DNA of 32,111 nucleotides, taken from Microbacteriaceae bacterium (GTDB taxonomy: Bacteria; Actinomycetota; Actinomycetes; Actinomycetales; Microbacteriaceae). Made by a program: the position numbers and the translations under genes. The stretch covers positions 1 through 32,111 of the forward strand of contig JAODMH010000208.1 of the NCBI GenBank assembly GCA_025465035.1, in the 5' to 3' direction. The notes beneath the pieces are model-generated. The model searched no databases and was not told the DNA's origin. It saw nothing but the letters and a program-made list of their open reading frames with translations. Positions 7,706 to 15,739 of the stretch are shown here, one piece after another. The first letter of the stretch is position 1. Every line of letters begins with the position of its first letter.

Positions 7706-9058
7706 TCAGAAGACGGGGACGTCCCCCTGCTCGGTGATGGCACTCGCGAAGGCCCTGCGCATCGCTTCGCGGAGATGACTCGAGTCGGCATCAATGATCG
7801 TGGAGAATCCGAGTCGCTTGGCCTCGGCCACGCGCTGCTTGGCCTGTGATACCGGCCGGATCTCGCCGGCCAGGCTGATCTCGCCCACCGCCGCGAGGGT
7901 ACCGGGGAAGGCCCGGTCGCTGAACGCACTCGCGATCGCCAGGGCGATGGCCAGATCGGCGCCGGGTTCGGTGAGGCGGATGCCGCCCACCGTCGAGACA
8001 TAGACATCCGACTCGCTGAGCTTCATCCCGGCGCGGCGTTCGAGCACCGCGAGCAGCATGGCGACCCGGGAGGCGTCGACGCCGTTGGTCACGCGGCGGG
8101 GATTCGGCGCGGAGGTCTTGACGATGAGGGCCTGGACCTCGACGGGTAGCGCACGGCGACCCTCGACCGCGACAGTGACGCAGGTGCCGCTGACCGCGAC
8201 GGTGCCACGTGAAAGGAATAGTCCGCTCGGATCGGAGACCTCGGCGATGCCGTCGCCGGTCATCTCGAAGCAGCCCACCTCATCCGTCGGTCCGAAGCGG
8301 TTCTTATGGGCGCGGACGAAGCGGAGGCTGGTCTGGCGGTCACCCTCGAACTGGCACACCACGTCGACGAGGTGTTCGAGCAGCCGGGGGCCCGCGATCG
8401 AGCCGTCCTTAGTGACATGGCCGACCAGCAGCACGGGTAAGTTGCGATCTTTGGAGACGCGGATGAGCGTAGCCGCGACTTCGCGCACCTGGGCTGGGCC
8501 GCCGGCCAGACCGTCCGTGAGTGAGCTGGACACCGTCTGCACGGAGTCCACGATGAGTAGATTGGGCTGCACCTGGTCGATCTGGCCGAGGATGGTGGCG
8601 AGGTCGGTTTCGGCGGCGAGGAAGAGTTCCGACTGCAGGGCGCCGGTGCGCTGTGCGCGGAGCCGCACCTGGCTCACCGATTCCTCCGCCGTGACGTAGA
8701 GCACGCGCATGCCGCTCGCCGCGGCCTTGGACGCGACCTCGAGCAGCAGCGTCGACTTGCCGACGCCCGGCTCCCCGCTGAGCAGAATCGTCGCACCCGG
8801 CACTATGCCGCCGCCGAGGACACGATCGAACTCGGCGATCCCGCTCGGCCAGTGGGCCACCTCATCGGCGCTGATCGCGGTGATCGGCTTCGCAGCGCGC
8901 GCGTCACTGACGGCCAGGGGACGCACCGACCTACTGGGCGCGACATCCATGACGTCGATGACGGTGCCCCATGCCTGGCATTCCGCACAGCGGCCGGCCC
9001 ATTTCAGGGTCGTCCAGCCGCACTCCGTACACCGGAAACTCGACTGGGTCTTCGCCAT
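7706..9058 (-). CDS. radA: DNA repair protein RadA (Sms)
   Basis: RadA is a hexameric RecA-related helicase that promotes branch migration during recombinational repair. All family parts are present in 450 residues. The N-terminal C4 zinc finger uses C10, C13, C24 and C27. The ATPase core has Walker A GEPGVGKS (96-103) and the LLIVDSVQTV Walker B. The RadA-specific KNRFG motif is at 252-256. The C-terminal Lon-protease-like domain ends the protein (SESDVYVSTVGGIRLTEPGADLAIALAIASA). The ATG start gives the expected short run before the zinc finger. The gene is single on the minus strand, converging with the membrane-anchored gene. Identity is not in doubt. Confidence 0.97.
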   Translation of the reverse strand: MAKTQSSFRCTECGWTTLKWAGRCAECQAWGTVIDVMDVAPSRSVRPLAVSDARAAKPITAISADEVAHWPSGIAEFDRVLGGGIVPGATILLSGEPGVGKSTLLLEVASKAAASGMRVLYVTAEESVSQVRLRAQRTGALQSELFLAAETDLATILGQIDQVQPNLLIVDSVQTVSSSLTDGLAGGPAQVREVAATLIRVSKDRNLPVLLVGHVTKDGSIAGPRLLEHLVDVVCQFEGDRQTSLRFVRAHKNRFGPTDEVGCFEMTGDGIAEVSDPSGLFLSRGTVAVSGTCVTVAVEGRRALPVEVQALIVKTSAPNPRRVTNGVDASRVAMLLAVLERRAGMKLSESDVYVSTVGGIRLTEPGADLAIALAIASAFSDRAFPGTLAAVGEISLAGEIRPVSQAKQRVAEAKRLGFSTIIDADSSHLREAMRRAFASAITEQGDVPVF

Positions 9059-9111
9059 GGCGCCAGCCTAAACGAGGCCTCCGTCAGTCGGCGCTCCGCC
9101 CTTCCGTTTCA

Positions 9112-9174
9112 CGCTCAGTTGCCCACTTCTGCTGCTCATTCCCCGCGAATAGCGCAGAAGTGCGCAACTGAGCG
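9112..9174. repeat. 21-bp-arm inverted repeat (hairpin), repeat family copy 2
   Basis: cgctcagttgcccacttctgc (9112-9132) pairs with gcagaagtgcgcaactgagcg (9154-9174), 20 of 21 positions, around a 21-base loop. The single mismatch is a C at 9123. The outer CGCTCAGTTGC resembles the outer end of the hairpin at 3476-3535. It lies in the gap between radA and the GDSL hydrolase gene, both on the minus strand, so it could also end transcription of the latter. Confidence 0.85.
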
Positions 9175-9198
9175 AAATGAGCCGAACGGGTCGTCGAA

Positions 9199-9945
9199 TC
9201 ACCCGTGGGAATTGGTGTCGGGAACGACCCTGTCGAGGACGGGAAGGAATGCGGATGCCCACACCCGGTATCCGCGATCGTTCGGGTGGAAGAAGTCTGC
9301 CGCGACCTGGTTGAGCGCGTAGCGTGCAACGCCCTGCCGGGTCGTCGCCGCGTGCAGCGCGGCCACCTCGAAGCCGTGCTGACGTGCGAGGCGCCGCACG
9401 ATGGCATTCGCCAGTCGTACCTTCTTCTCCGCGGCGCCGACGTAGAACGACGGCAGGTCTGCCACGACCGCGCCGGGCGGCAGGGCGGAGTAGAGTTCCC
9501 CGAGTTCTCGCTCGAAGCGCTCGATGTCGAAGGTGGCGATGTCATTGGCTCCCACGGCAACGGTGAGGATGTCGGGTTGAAGTTCGCGCAGCAGGGGCAG
9601 TTGGATCTCGAGTGCCTCGCGCAGTCGTGCGCCGGACACGCTGAGATTGACCACGCGCACAGACCGACCGGTTCGGTCGCGCAGGTGTCGCGCGATGAGC
9701 CCGACATAACTTCTGCCCGGCAGGCTCGCTCCGACGCCCTGGGCCGCAGAATCACCCACGGCGACGTAGAGCAACTCACCGTGCTCCATGCCGGTGTCTC
9801 TCCACCAGCGGGCGTTGAGGTGCAGGGTGCTCGCCAGCCGTTCCGCTCCCGCTGTGCGCCGCCGACGGATCGCCGTTCGCGCCAGCGCAGCCCCGCCCAC
9901 GATGGCCGCGACGCCCACGATCGGCAGCAGCAGACGAGTGAGCAC
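9199..9945 (-). CDS. SGNH/GDSL-family esterase/hydrolase, membrane-anchored or secreted
   Basis: The SGNH fold uses a Ser-His-Asp triad to hydrolyse esters or deacetylate sugars. Block I is GDSAAQG with nucleophile S66, block III is GAND (132-135), and block V is HPND (H220, D223). I chose the GTG at 9945 rather than the track start at 10137. The shorter form begins MLTRLLLPIVGVAAIVGGAALARTA, an N-terminal signal-like hydrophobic helix, and avoids a 130-base overlap with the divergent alpha/beta hydrolase gene. The result is 248 residues, normal for the family. The enzyme is therefore probably outside-facing or membrane-tethered. Substrate unknown; lipid, acyl-sugar or peptidoglycan ester are all possible. 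Confidence 0.85.
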   Translation of the reverse strand: MLTRLLLPIVGVAAIVGGAALARTAIRRRRTAGAERLASTLHLNARWWRDTGMEHGELLYVAVGDSAAQGVGASLPGRSYVGLIARHLRDRTGRSVRVVNLSVSGARLREALEIQLPLLRELQPDILTVAVGANDIATFDIERFERELGELYSALPPGAVVADLPSFYVGAAEKKVRLANAIVRRLARQHGFEVAALHAATTRQGVARYALNQVAADFFHPNDRGYRVWASAFLPVLDRVVPDTNSHG

Positions 9946-9997
9946 CGTCGAAAGAGTACCCCTATCGCATGTCGGTGCGCAGGGGGACACTGTCCGC

Positions 9998-10909
9998 ATG
10001 GAAGCATCCACCTTCAGGAACGGATCCGGTCGGGTCATCGGGGTAACCGAATTCGGGGATCGTGACGCGGAGCATATCGTGGTGCTCTCGCATCCTGCTC
10101 CTGGCGCATCGTTCTTCAACCCCGACCCGGTGGCCACGGCCGCGCACAGCGTGAGGGTGATCGCCGTCGATCGCCCGGGCTATGGCGATTCCGAACTGCA
10201 CGCTGACGGATCGTCCGGCACGGTGGTGGATGCCGCTACCGACATCGCGGACTACCTTGCGACCCAGCACATCGGCCGCGTCGGGGCCGTCGGCTGGTCG
10301 GCGGGTGGCAGGATCGCCCTCGCCCTCGCCGCCACCCATCCGGCGCTCGTCGACCGGGTGGCGGTCGTCGCGACACCCGCACCCGACGAAGACGTGCCAT
10401 GGGTGGGAGATGAGAATCGTGCGATGTCGCGGTCGCTAGCCTTACTACGACCGGGCGAGGCGACATCCGCGCTCGTGTCGTTGTTCGCTCAGATGGTCGG
10501 TACCGATCCGGCCGGAGAGAAGCTCCTGCCATTCCTCGGCACGGATGCCGCAGACGCCGAGGTACGGGATGACGCGTCCGTCCGGCTCGCCACCATGCTC
10601 GATCGGGCGGTGACGCAGGGTGTCATCGGCATGGCCGCCGACATCGTGAGCTATACGATCCGCGACTGGGGATTCGATCCCGGATCGGTCGCTGCGAGGA
10701 CCCTGCTGCTCTACGGTGGGGCCGACTCACTGCTCACCGGCGCCCACGCTCGGTGGTATGAGACGCACCTACCCGATTCAGAGGTCGAAATGGTGCCGGG
10801 TACGGGACACCTTCTCGTCGTGCCGATGTGGGATCGCGTGCTCTCGTACCTCGTCCCCGTCGTCGAGCGGGACCCGACCGACGGGCTCAGGACAGCACGT
10901 CTTTTGTAG
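9998..10909 (+). CDS. Alpha/beta-fold hydrolase
   Basis: A 303-residue alpha/beta hydrolase. The nucleophile elbow is GWSAGG with S101, the oxyanion segment is SHPAPGAS (about 31-38), and the strand-4 motif DRPGYGDSE is at 58-66. An acid in LLLYGGADSLLT and a histidine in VPGTGHLLVVP complete the triad. It has no signal peptide, so it is cytosolic. The ATG at 9998 was chosen over the upstream track start because the extra 70 residues are arginine-rich shadow of the GDSL gene. The gene is divergent from the GDSL gene with only about 50 bases between starts. Its 3' end overlaps the 3' end of the opposing permease gene by 23 bases. The substrate cannot be inferred. Confidence 0.88.
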   Translation: MEASTFRNGSGRVIGVTEFGDRDAEHIVVLSHPAPGASFFNPDPVATAAHSVRVIAVDRPGYGDSELHADGSSGTVVDAATDIADYLATQHIGRVGAVGWSAGGRIALALAATHPALVDRVAVVATPAPDEDVPWVGDENRAMSRSLALLRPGEATSALVSLFAQMVGTDPAGEKLLPFLGTDAADAEVRDDASVRLATMLDRAVTQGVIGMAADIVSYTIRDWGFDPGSVAARTLLLYGGADSLLTGAHARWYETHLPDSEVEMVPGTGHLLVVPMWDRVLSYLVPVVERDPTDGLRTARLL

Positions 10910-11738
10910 AGAACCGGCCATAGGCAAGCGCCGAGAAGACGACGAGATACCCGAGTTGAAGGAGCGCATTATCCCCGAAGGAACCCCATTCGATGGGTTG
11001 GCGGAGCAGGTCGGCAAAGCTCAGCCAGTAGTGGCTGAAGAGCCACGGATGCAGCCACGCGAGTTGGGGCAGCGCGTCGAGTACCTGTGAGACGACCGCC
11101 GCGACGACCGTGGCCGCCATCGCGCCGACCGGCACGTCTGTCAGGGTGGAGATGAACAGTCCGATGGCACACAGCCCGAGCAGCGAGACGCAGATGTACG
11201 CGGCGATCAGCAGCGATCGGAGCACGGACTCTCCCACGCCGATGGTGTCACCGGACAGCAGGGTGACCGGTCCAACCGGGAACAGTGCGATTCCGATCAC
11301 GGCCCCGGCCACGGATACCGCCACGGTCGCGGAGAGGCAGAAGATGGCGGCGCTGAGGTACTTGACGACCAGAAGCCGCACGCGGCCGGCTGGCCCCACC
11401 AGCAGGTAGCGCAGGGTCCCGGCGCTCGCCTCGCCGGCGATGGAGTCACCCGCGACGACGCCGACGGTCAGCGGAAGGAACAGCGGAATCGAGATCGTCA
11501 GGGCGACCGTCGCAACGAATAGCCCGTTCTGCGAGATCTGGTCGAGGAAGGCCGGTCCGCGGCCCTGGGCCCTGGACGACGACAGGCGCACGGCGACGGC
11601 GATCAAGATGGGCACCGCCGCGAGCGCGATCAGCATGGCGATGGTGCGTCTGCGCCTGAACAGCACGGAGAGCTCCGAGCCCAGCAGCGACAGCCCGGCG
11701 AACGGCCTCGCGCGGGGAGAGTCGTCACTGAGCGACAT
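10887..11738 (-). CDS. ABC-2 type transporter permease
   Basis: A 283-residue membrane protein with about six hydrophobic segments: TIAMLIALAAVPILIAVAV, LFVATVALTISIPLFLPLTVGVV, LSAAIFCLSATVAVSVAGAVIGIALF, SLLIAAYICVSLLGLCAIGLFI, GAMAATVVAAVVSQVLDAL, and a final segment near LLQLGYLVVFSAL. The VVAGDSIAGEASAGTLRYLLVGPAGR loop after segment 2 is characteristic of ABC-2 permeases. The start overlaps the end of the ATPase gene by 14 bases, so the pair is one operon and one complex. The exported substrate (lipid, drug or peptide) is unknown. Confidence 0.9.
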   Translation of the reverse strand: MSLSDDSPRARPFAGLSLLGSELSVLFRRRRTIAMLIALAAVPILIAVAVRLSSSRAQGRGPAFLDQISQNGLFVATVALTISIPLFLPLTVGVVAGDSIAGEASAGTLRYLLVGPAGRVRLLVVKYLSAAIFCLSATVAVSVAGAVIGIALFPVGPVTLLSGDTIGVGESVLRSLLIAAYICVSLLGLCAIGLFISTLTDVPVGAMAATVVAAVVSQVLDALPQLAWLHPWLFSHYWLSFADLLRQPIEWGSFGDNALLQLGYLVVFSALAYGRFSTKDVLS

Positions 11739-12708
11739 CGAAACCCTCGCCCGTCAGCGCGACAAAGAGGTCTTCCAGGTTGGCGCGTTCGACGGCGAAC
11801 CCGTTCACCCGCACGCCCTCCTTCACCAGGGTTGCGACGATCACATCCGGACTCATGCCCTCGGGTAGCGGCGCGCCAACGGCTCGATCGTCGTCCGTGA
11901 TGCGCTGCAGGGTCGGATGCTGCGGCTCCCCCGGCACGAGACCGAGGCCCTCGAGCACTCGATGTGTGCGCTCGCGGTCTGGAGTGAGTACCACGACGGT
12001 CTTACGGCCGGCACGGCGCAGCTCGTCGAGGGTCCCCTGTGCCACGAGGCGACCGGTCCGCATGACCGCGGCGTGCGTGCACATCTGCTCGATCTCGGCG
12101 AGGAGGTGACTCGAGACGAAGACGGTGGTGCCTTCCGCAGTGAGGGAGCGAACGAGGTTGCGCACCTCGCGAGTGCCCTGGGGATCGAGACCGTTGGTCG
12201 GTTCGTCGAGCACGATGAGCTCGCGCGGGGTGAGAAGGGCGTTGGCGATACCCAGGCGCTGCTTCATCCCGAGCGAGTAGGCGTGCACGCGCTTTCCCGC
12301 CGCCTGAGTGAGCCCGACTCGCTCGAGGGCCTCGTCGACTCTGGCCCGCCGGGTCGACGACGGCGCGTAGCGATCGGCGATGTCGAGCCGCTTGAGATTC
12401 GCGGCACCGGATAGATACGGATAGAAGCCAGGGCCCTCCACCAGCGCGCCCACTCGTGGCAGCACCTCCGACAGGTGGCGCGGCACCTCGCGTCCCAGCA
12501 TCCGTATCTCGCCGTCGGTGGCCGCTGCGAGGCCGAGCAGCACACGAATGGTGGTGGTCTTTCCCGAGCCATTCGGACCCAGGAAGCCGAATACCGAGCC
12601 GCGCGGCACCGCCAGATCGATCTCGTCGACGACGGTCTGACTGCCGAAACGCTTGGTCAGGCCCTGTGTCTCGATCGCGAGTTCGACGGAGGTGCCGCCG
12701 CCGGTCAC
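11725..12708 (-). CDS. ABC transporter ATP-binding protein
   Basis: Cytosolic ATPase partner of the ABC-2 permease. With the GTG start at 12708 it has 327 residues: Walker A GPNGSGKT (44-51), signature YSLGMKQR (144-151), Walker B LIVLDEP (164-170), and a C-terminal regulatory region typical of drug/antibiotic-export ATPases. I preferred this start over the track start at 12909. GTGA at 12708-12705 fuses the start with the stop of the upstream LolA-like gene, and the longer form adds 67 arginine-rich residues that only shadow that gene. The three genes form one translationally coupled minus-strand operon. Confidence 0.92.
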   Translation of the reverse strand: MTGGGTSVELAIETQGLTKRFGSQTVVDEIDLAVPRGSVFGFLGPNGSGKTTTIRVLLGLAAATDGEIRMLGREVPRHLSEVLPRVGALVEGPGFYPYLSGAANLKRLDIADRYAPSSTRRARVDEALERVGLTQAAGKRVHAYSLGMKQRLGIANALLTPRELIVLDEPTNGLDPQGTREVRNLVRSLTAEGTTVFVSSHLLAEIEQMCTHAAVMRTGRLVAQGTLDELRRAGRKTVVVLTPDRERTHRVLEGLGLVPGEPQHPTLQRITDDDRAVGAPLPEGMSPDVIVATLVKEGVRVNGFAVERANLEDLFVALTGEGFDVAQ

Positions 12709-13763
12709 TTCCCGGCGGCCGCGGCCTGGAGCTGCTCGGACGAAACGGCGCCGACGAACACCCGACCATCGGTGGTCAGAAGAACGTTGACGAGGGAGGT
12801 GTGCAGCAGCCGTCCGCCGGCGACCGCGGTGGTCAGCTGATTGAGCAGGCTCGAACCGCTCAGGCTCGTCGGCACGGCCGAGGACGGAACCTCGATCACC
12901 GAATCCCACCCGGTGCCTGTAACTGCCGAGGGCTTCGCGGACGTGGACGGCTTCTCACCCTTCGGCGGTGTGGGGGGCAGTGCCTGCTGCTTGACGGTCG
13001 CACCCTTGGGCGGCGTGAACGCGAACAGATCGGCGGATGGCGTTGTCAGGCTGAGCGAGGTGAAGGCGACCGAGAACGCCGCAGCCTTCGCTCCGCGCGC
13101 GGTGACGTCGACGCTGAGGGGTAGGCCGGTTGCCGAGTCAACCGCGATCGACACCGAACCGATGAGGGTCGTGGAACTGCGGGGTGTCAACACGAGGTCG
13201 TAGGCGGATCGGCCAGCCACGCTGACATCCTTGCTGACGGTCACCGCGGTGGTCGAGTCGATGGCGGCCAGAAACTTATTCGCCAGCTCAGCAGGAGTGG
13301 GGACGACACCCGGCGTCTGTGAGGGCTGCTTACCGGTCCGTGACGGGAGAGCGACGTGGGTTGTCGTGTTGTTGCTGGAGCTATAGAGCCACACGTCGTT
13401 GCCCGAGCGGATCACATCGCGCTCGGCGAGGCTGTCGAGCACCTGGACCCGCGCTTTCGTCGCGCCGTCGAGATACACGCGAGCTTTGTGCGTCCCGGCG
13501 AGGAGTTCGAGTGCGGACGACGTGCTGGAGTTGACGGACGATCCGAGGCTTCCGATGTCCGGCAGGCCCAGATTCGATTGCTGCTCGACAGTGCCGGAAA
13601 GTGCCTTCACGTTGCTTTGAGCGATCATCGCGAGAACTTGGGCGGCCGACTTCGTCGGCAGACTCGCGGTCGCGTTTGCGGCCAGCGGCACCGTGAGGGC
13701 CGCTGCAACGATGACCGCGGGGACCATTACGGCCGGAACCCAGCGTTTCCATGCATGAGTCAT
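12705..13763 (-). CDS. Secreted LolA/RseB-like lipoprotein-carrier-fold protein
   Basis: A 352-residue exported protein. An N-terminal Sec signal peptide (KRWVPAVMVPAVIVAAALTVPLAANA, cleavage probably after ANA at about 31) is followed by a domain with the pattern of the LolA/RseB half-barrel: AQVLAMIAQSNVKALSGTVEQQSNLGLPD, then ALELLAGTHKARVYLDGATKARVQVLD, and SGNDVWLYSSSNNTTTHVALP. A proline-rich segment (QQALPPTPPKGEKPSTSAKP) separates a C-terminal region. RBS GAGGAGG precedes the ATG. Such proteins may bind lipids or other hydrophobic groups at the cell surface. Coupling to an ABC exporter suggests it receives or senses what the exporter moves, which is inference. No lipobox cysteine is visible, so it is not a lipoprotein. 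Confidence 0.82.
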   Translation of the reverse strand: MTHAWKRWVPAVMVPAVIVAAALTVPLAANATASLPTKSAAQVLAMIAQSNVKALSGTVEQQSNLGLPDIGSLGSSVNSSTSSALELLAGTHKARVYLDGATKARVQVLDSLAERDVIRSGNDVWLYSSSNNTTTHVALPSRTGKQPSQTPGVVPTPAELANKFLAAIDSTTAVTVSKDVSVAGRSAYDLVLTPRSSTTLIGSVSIAVDSATGLPLSVDVTARGAKAAAFSVAFTSLSLTTPSADLFAFTPPKGATVKQQALPPTPPKGEKPSTSAKPSAVTGTGWDSVIEVPSSAVPTSLSGSSLLNQLTTAVAGGRLLHTSLVNVLLTTDGRVFVGAVSSEQLQAAAAGK

Positions 13764-13911
13764 GTCAGCAAACCTCCTCGCGCCGGTGGCCGCACGCCAT
13801 CGTGAAAGCGAAACTACACCCGCAACCCGGCAATTTGCTTCGTGTTCCCGAATCGAGTGGGCATCGGAGACGGGATGAAGCGCGCCCCGCCTCTGTACTA
13901 GGATCGTCCCC

Positions 13912-14001
13912 GGAACCGTGTCCGAGCGGCCGAAGGTGCAACTCTCGAAAAGTTGTGTGGGTGAGAGCCCACCGTGGGTTCAAATCCCACCGGTTCCGCC
14001 A
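13912..14001 (+). tRNA. tRNA-Ser (anticodon CGA)
   Basis: Acceptor arms GGAACCG and CGGTTCC pair perfectly, with discriminator G and an encoded CCA (13999-14001). The anticodon stem CAACT/AGTTG encloses CTCGAAA, giving anticodon CGA for UCG codons. A long variable arm (TGGGTGAGAGCCCA) marks the class II tRNA-Ser. The T arm is GTGGG-TTCAAAT-CCCAC. Confidence 0.95.
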
Positions 14002-14034
14002 GGGGGAGCCCCTACATGCTGGTTTCCCCGAGAA

Positions 14035-14088
14035 CGCGTTCGCAGGTATTTTTGCGGGCGCGTTCGCAGGTATTTTTGCGGGCGCGTT
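14035..14088. repeat. 24-bp tandem repeat, about 2.25 copies, just after tRNA-Ser
   Basis: cgcgttcgcaggtatttttgcggg occurs at 14035-14058 and, identically, at 14059-14082, followed by CGCGTT of a third copy. Each unit holds a TTTTT run. It lies in the 120-base gap between tRNA-Ser and the 3' end of the MarR gene. The ORF track translates it as a spurious repeat (GIFAGAFA). Confidence 0.9.
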
Positions 14089-14124
14089 TTCATCTTCCGG
14101 CTTCAGATCGCCGTCGACGCATAC

Positions 14125-14613
14125 CTAGGAGGTCTGAGGTGGGTCGAGATGCAAGGCGAGGGCCTGAGTTATGTCCCGGACGGCGTCGAGCTGTTCGGGG
14201 GTCAGCGCGTTTACGAAGACCTCCTGAATAGCGTGCAGGTGTGGCGGCGATGCGCGGCGGAATGCATCGGCTCCCGCCGAGGTGAGCATGGCCTCCGCTC
14301 CACGATTATCGGTGGCGCACTCTTCCCGCCGTATTAGCCCGCGCTGCTCCATCCGACCAAGGTGATGGGAGAGACGGCTGCGCTCCCACCCGATCTGGGT
14401 GGCGAGTTCGGATGAGCGGATTCGCGTGTCTGGCGACTCGGAGAGGGTCAACAAAACGGTGTAATCCCCGCTGGACAGCCCAGAGTCGGATTGAAGGCGT
14501 GAGCCGATAGTGACGCGCAACCGCTCGGCAGTCTCGATGAAGTTTCGCCACGCCCGTAAATCTTCCGCGGTCGGGGACCGCCGAAGGCCCGGCCGGGCTG
14601 ACGATCCATGCAT
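14125..14613 (-). CDS. MarR-family transcriptional regulator
   Basis: A 162-residue winged-helix regulator. The DNA-binding core includes LSSGDYTVLLTLSESPDTRIRSSELATQIGWERSRLSHHLGRMEQRGLIRREE, with the recognition helix around WERSRLSHHLGRME and a wing around CATDNRGAEAMLT. The ATG at 14613 follows an AAAGGAG ribosome site. The track start at 14640 lies inside the operator and promoter and is rejected. It is divergent from the luciferase-like gene across two identical palindromes, so it most likely represses itself and that operon and responds to a small ligand. The ligand is unknown; substrates of the neighbouring oxidoreductases are candidates. Confidence 0.92.
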   Translation of the reverse strand: MHGSSARPGLRRSPTAEDLRAWRNFIETAERLRVTIGSRLQSDSGLSSGDYTVLLTLSESPDTRIRSSELATQIGWERSRLSHHLGRMEQRGLIRREECATDNRGAEAMLTSAGADAFRRASPPHLHAIQEVFVNALTPEQLDAVRDITQALALHLDPPQTS

Positions 14614-14628
14614 CCTGAACTCCTTTGG

Positions 14629-14668
14629 TTGACATGTCAATCATATTCGGGCATGATTGACATGTCAA
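14629..14668. promoter_or_regulatory. Divergent promoters with two MarR-type operators
   Basis: TTGACATGTCAA occurs at 14629-14640 and 14657-14668; the two are themselves arms of a larger inverted repeat (TTGACATGTCAATCAT / ATGATTGACATGTCAA). On the plus strand TTGACA (14629-14634), 17 bases and CATGAT (14652-14657) form a promoter. On the minus strand TTGACA (14668-14663), 17 bases and TATGAT (14645-14640) form another. Each palindrome covers the -35 of one promoter and abuts or overlaps the -10 of the other. Confidence 0.85.
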
Positions 14669-14689
14669 TAACTTCTAGAGGAGCACGTT

Positions 14690-15739
14690 GTGAGTACCGG
14701 AACATTCGAGCTTGGACTCAACTCGTTCGGCGATGTGCCCACCGACGACGGACGCGTGCTGAGCGACGCGGAGACCCTGCGCCTGCTTGTCGAGGAGGCC
14801 AAGCTCGCCGAGTCGGTGGGGCTGGATGTGTTCAGCGTGGGCGAGCATTACCGTGAGGGCTTCGTCGACTCGGCGACACCCGTGTTGCTCGCTGCAATCG
14901 CGACCGCAACCGAGCGGATCAGGCTCGGCACATCCGTGACAGTTCTCAGTACCAACGACCCGGTGCGGTTGTACAACGAGTTTTCGACGCTGGATGCGGT
15001 GTCGAATGGGCGCGCACAGATGGTACTTGGCCGGGCTTCGGCGACCGAGTCATTCCCGCTGTTCGGCTACGACCTTGCCGACTACGAGCAACTGTTCGAG
15101 GAGAAGCTGGAGTTGTTCATGATGCTGCAGCGCGAGCAGCCGGTGACGTGGTCGGGAACGGTACGCGCCCCGCTCGTCGACCAGCGGCTGCATCCTCAGA
15201 TGCAGCCAGGGGGTATTCCGACCTGGATCGGCGTGGGCGGCAGTCCCAACTCGGTGATCCGCGCCGCCCGGTACGGACTCCCGCTCATGCTGGCGATCAT
15301 CGGTGGGCAGCCAGAGCGATTCGCCGGTCACGTCGACCTTTATTTTCGCGCGCTCGAACAGTTCGGGCAGCCCGTACAACCGGTCGGGCAACATTCGCTC
15401 GGTCTCGTTGCCGGCACCGACGACGAGGCGGCCGATATCTGGTGGCAGTCGTGGCAGCCGGTTGTGGAGACGCTCGGCAAGGAGCGCGGCTTCTATGCGC
15501 CGACCCGGAAGCGTTACGACGCCGAGCTTGCCACCGGTGCACTCTTCGTCGGCTCCCCCGAGACCGTTGCCCAGAAGATTGCTCATGTGGCTCGCGCGCT
15601 TCGGTTGAGCCGTTTTGACCTAAAGTACGACATCAGTCTGCTGTCGCGGGAGGCGCGCGCCCAGACGATCGAGTTGCTGGGGCGCGAGGTGCGCCCGCGA
15701 GTGATCGAACTCCTGGCAATGGAGTCAGTCGATGCGTGA
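14690..15739 (+). CDS. LLM-class flavin-dependent oxidoreductase (luciferase-like monooxygenase)
   Basis: A 349-residue TIM-barrel flavoenzyme of the bacterial luciferase-like group. Landmarks are [11 protein letters not shown] at the N terminus, [15 protein letters not shown] (about 44-58), [42 protein letters not shown] (flavin-phosphate-binding region), and [27 protein letters not shown] in the C-terminal half. The GTG start follows AGAGGAG. Members use FMN or F420 and act on diverse substrates; which applies here cannot be told. Its stop overlaps the start of the reductase gene by 8 bases, so the two are coupled, and the reductase may supply reduced cofactor. Controlled by the adjacent MarR operator. 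Confidence 0.9.
   Translation: MSTGTFELGLNSFGDVPTDDGRVLSDAETLRLLVEEAKLAESVGLDVFSVGEHYREGFVDSATPVLLAAIATATERIRLGTSVTVLSTNDPVRLYNEFSTLDAVSNGRAQMVLGRASATESFPLFGYDLADYEQLFEEKLELFMMLQREQPVTWSGTVRAPLVDQRLHPQMQPGGIPTWIGVGGSPNSVIRAARYGLPLMLAIIGGQPERFAGHVDLYFRALEQFGQPVQPVGQHSLGLVAGTDDEAADIWWQSWQPVVETLGKERGFYAPTRKRYDAELATGALFVGSPETVAQKIAHVARALRLSRFDLKYDISLLSREARAQTIELLGREVRPRVIELLAMESVDA

Noticed and set aside
9788-9997. Longer N terminus for the alpha/beta hydrolase
   Set aside because: It would overlap the divergent GDSL gene, and the added residues are arginine-rich without hydrolase features.
12709-12909. Longer N terminus for the ABC ATPase
   Set aside because: The extra 67 residues are an arginine-rich shadow of the LolA-like gene, and the GTGA overlap gives a better start.
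14035-14088. CRISPR array
   Set aside because: The repeats are directly adjacent without spacers, number only about two, and there are no cas genes.
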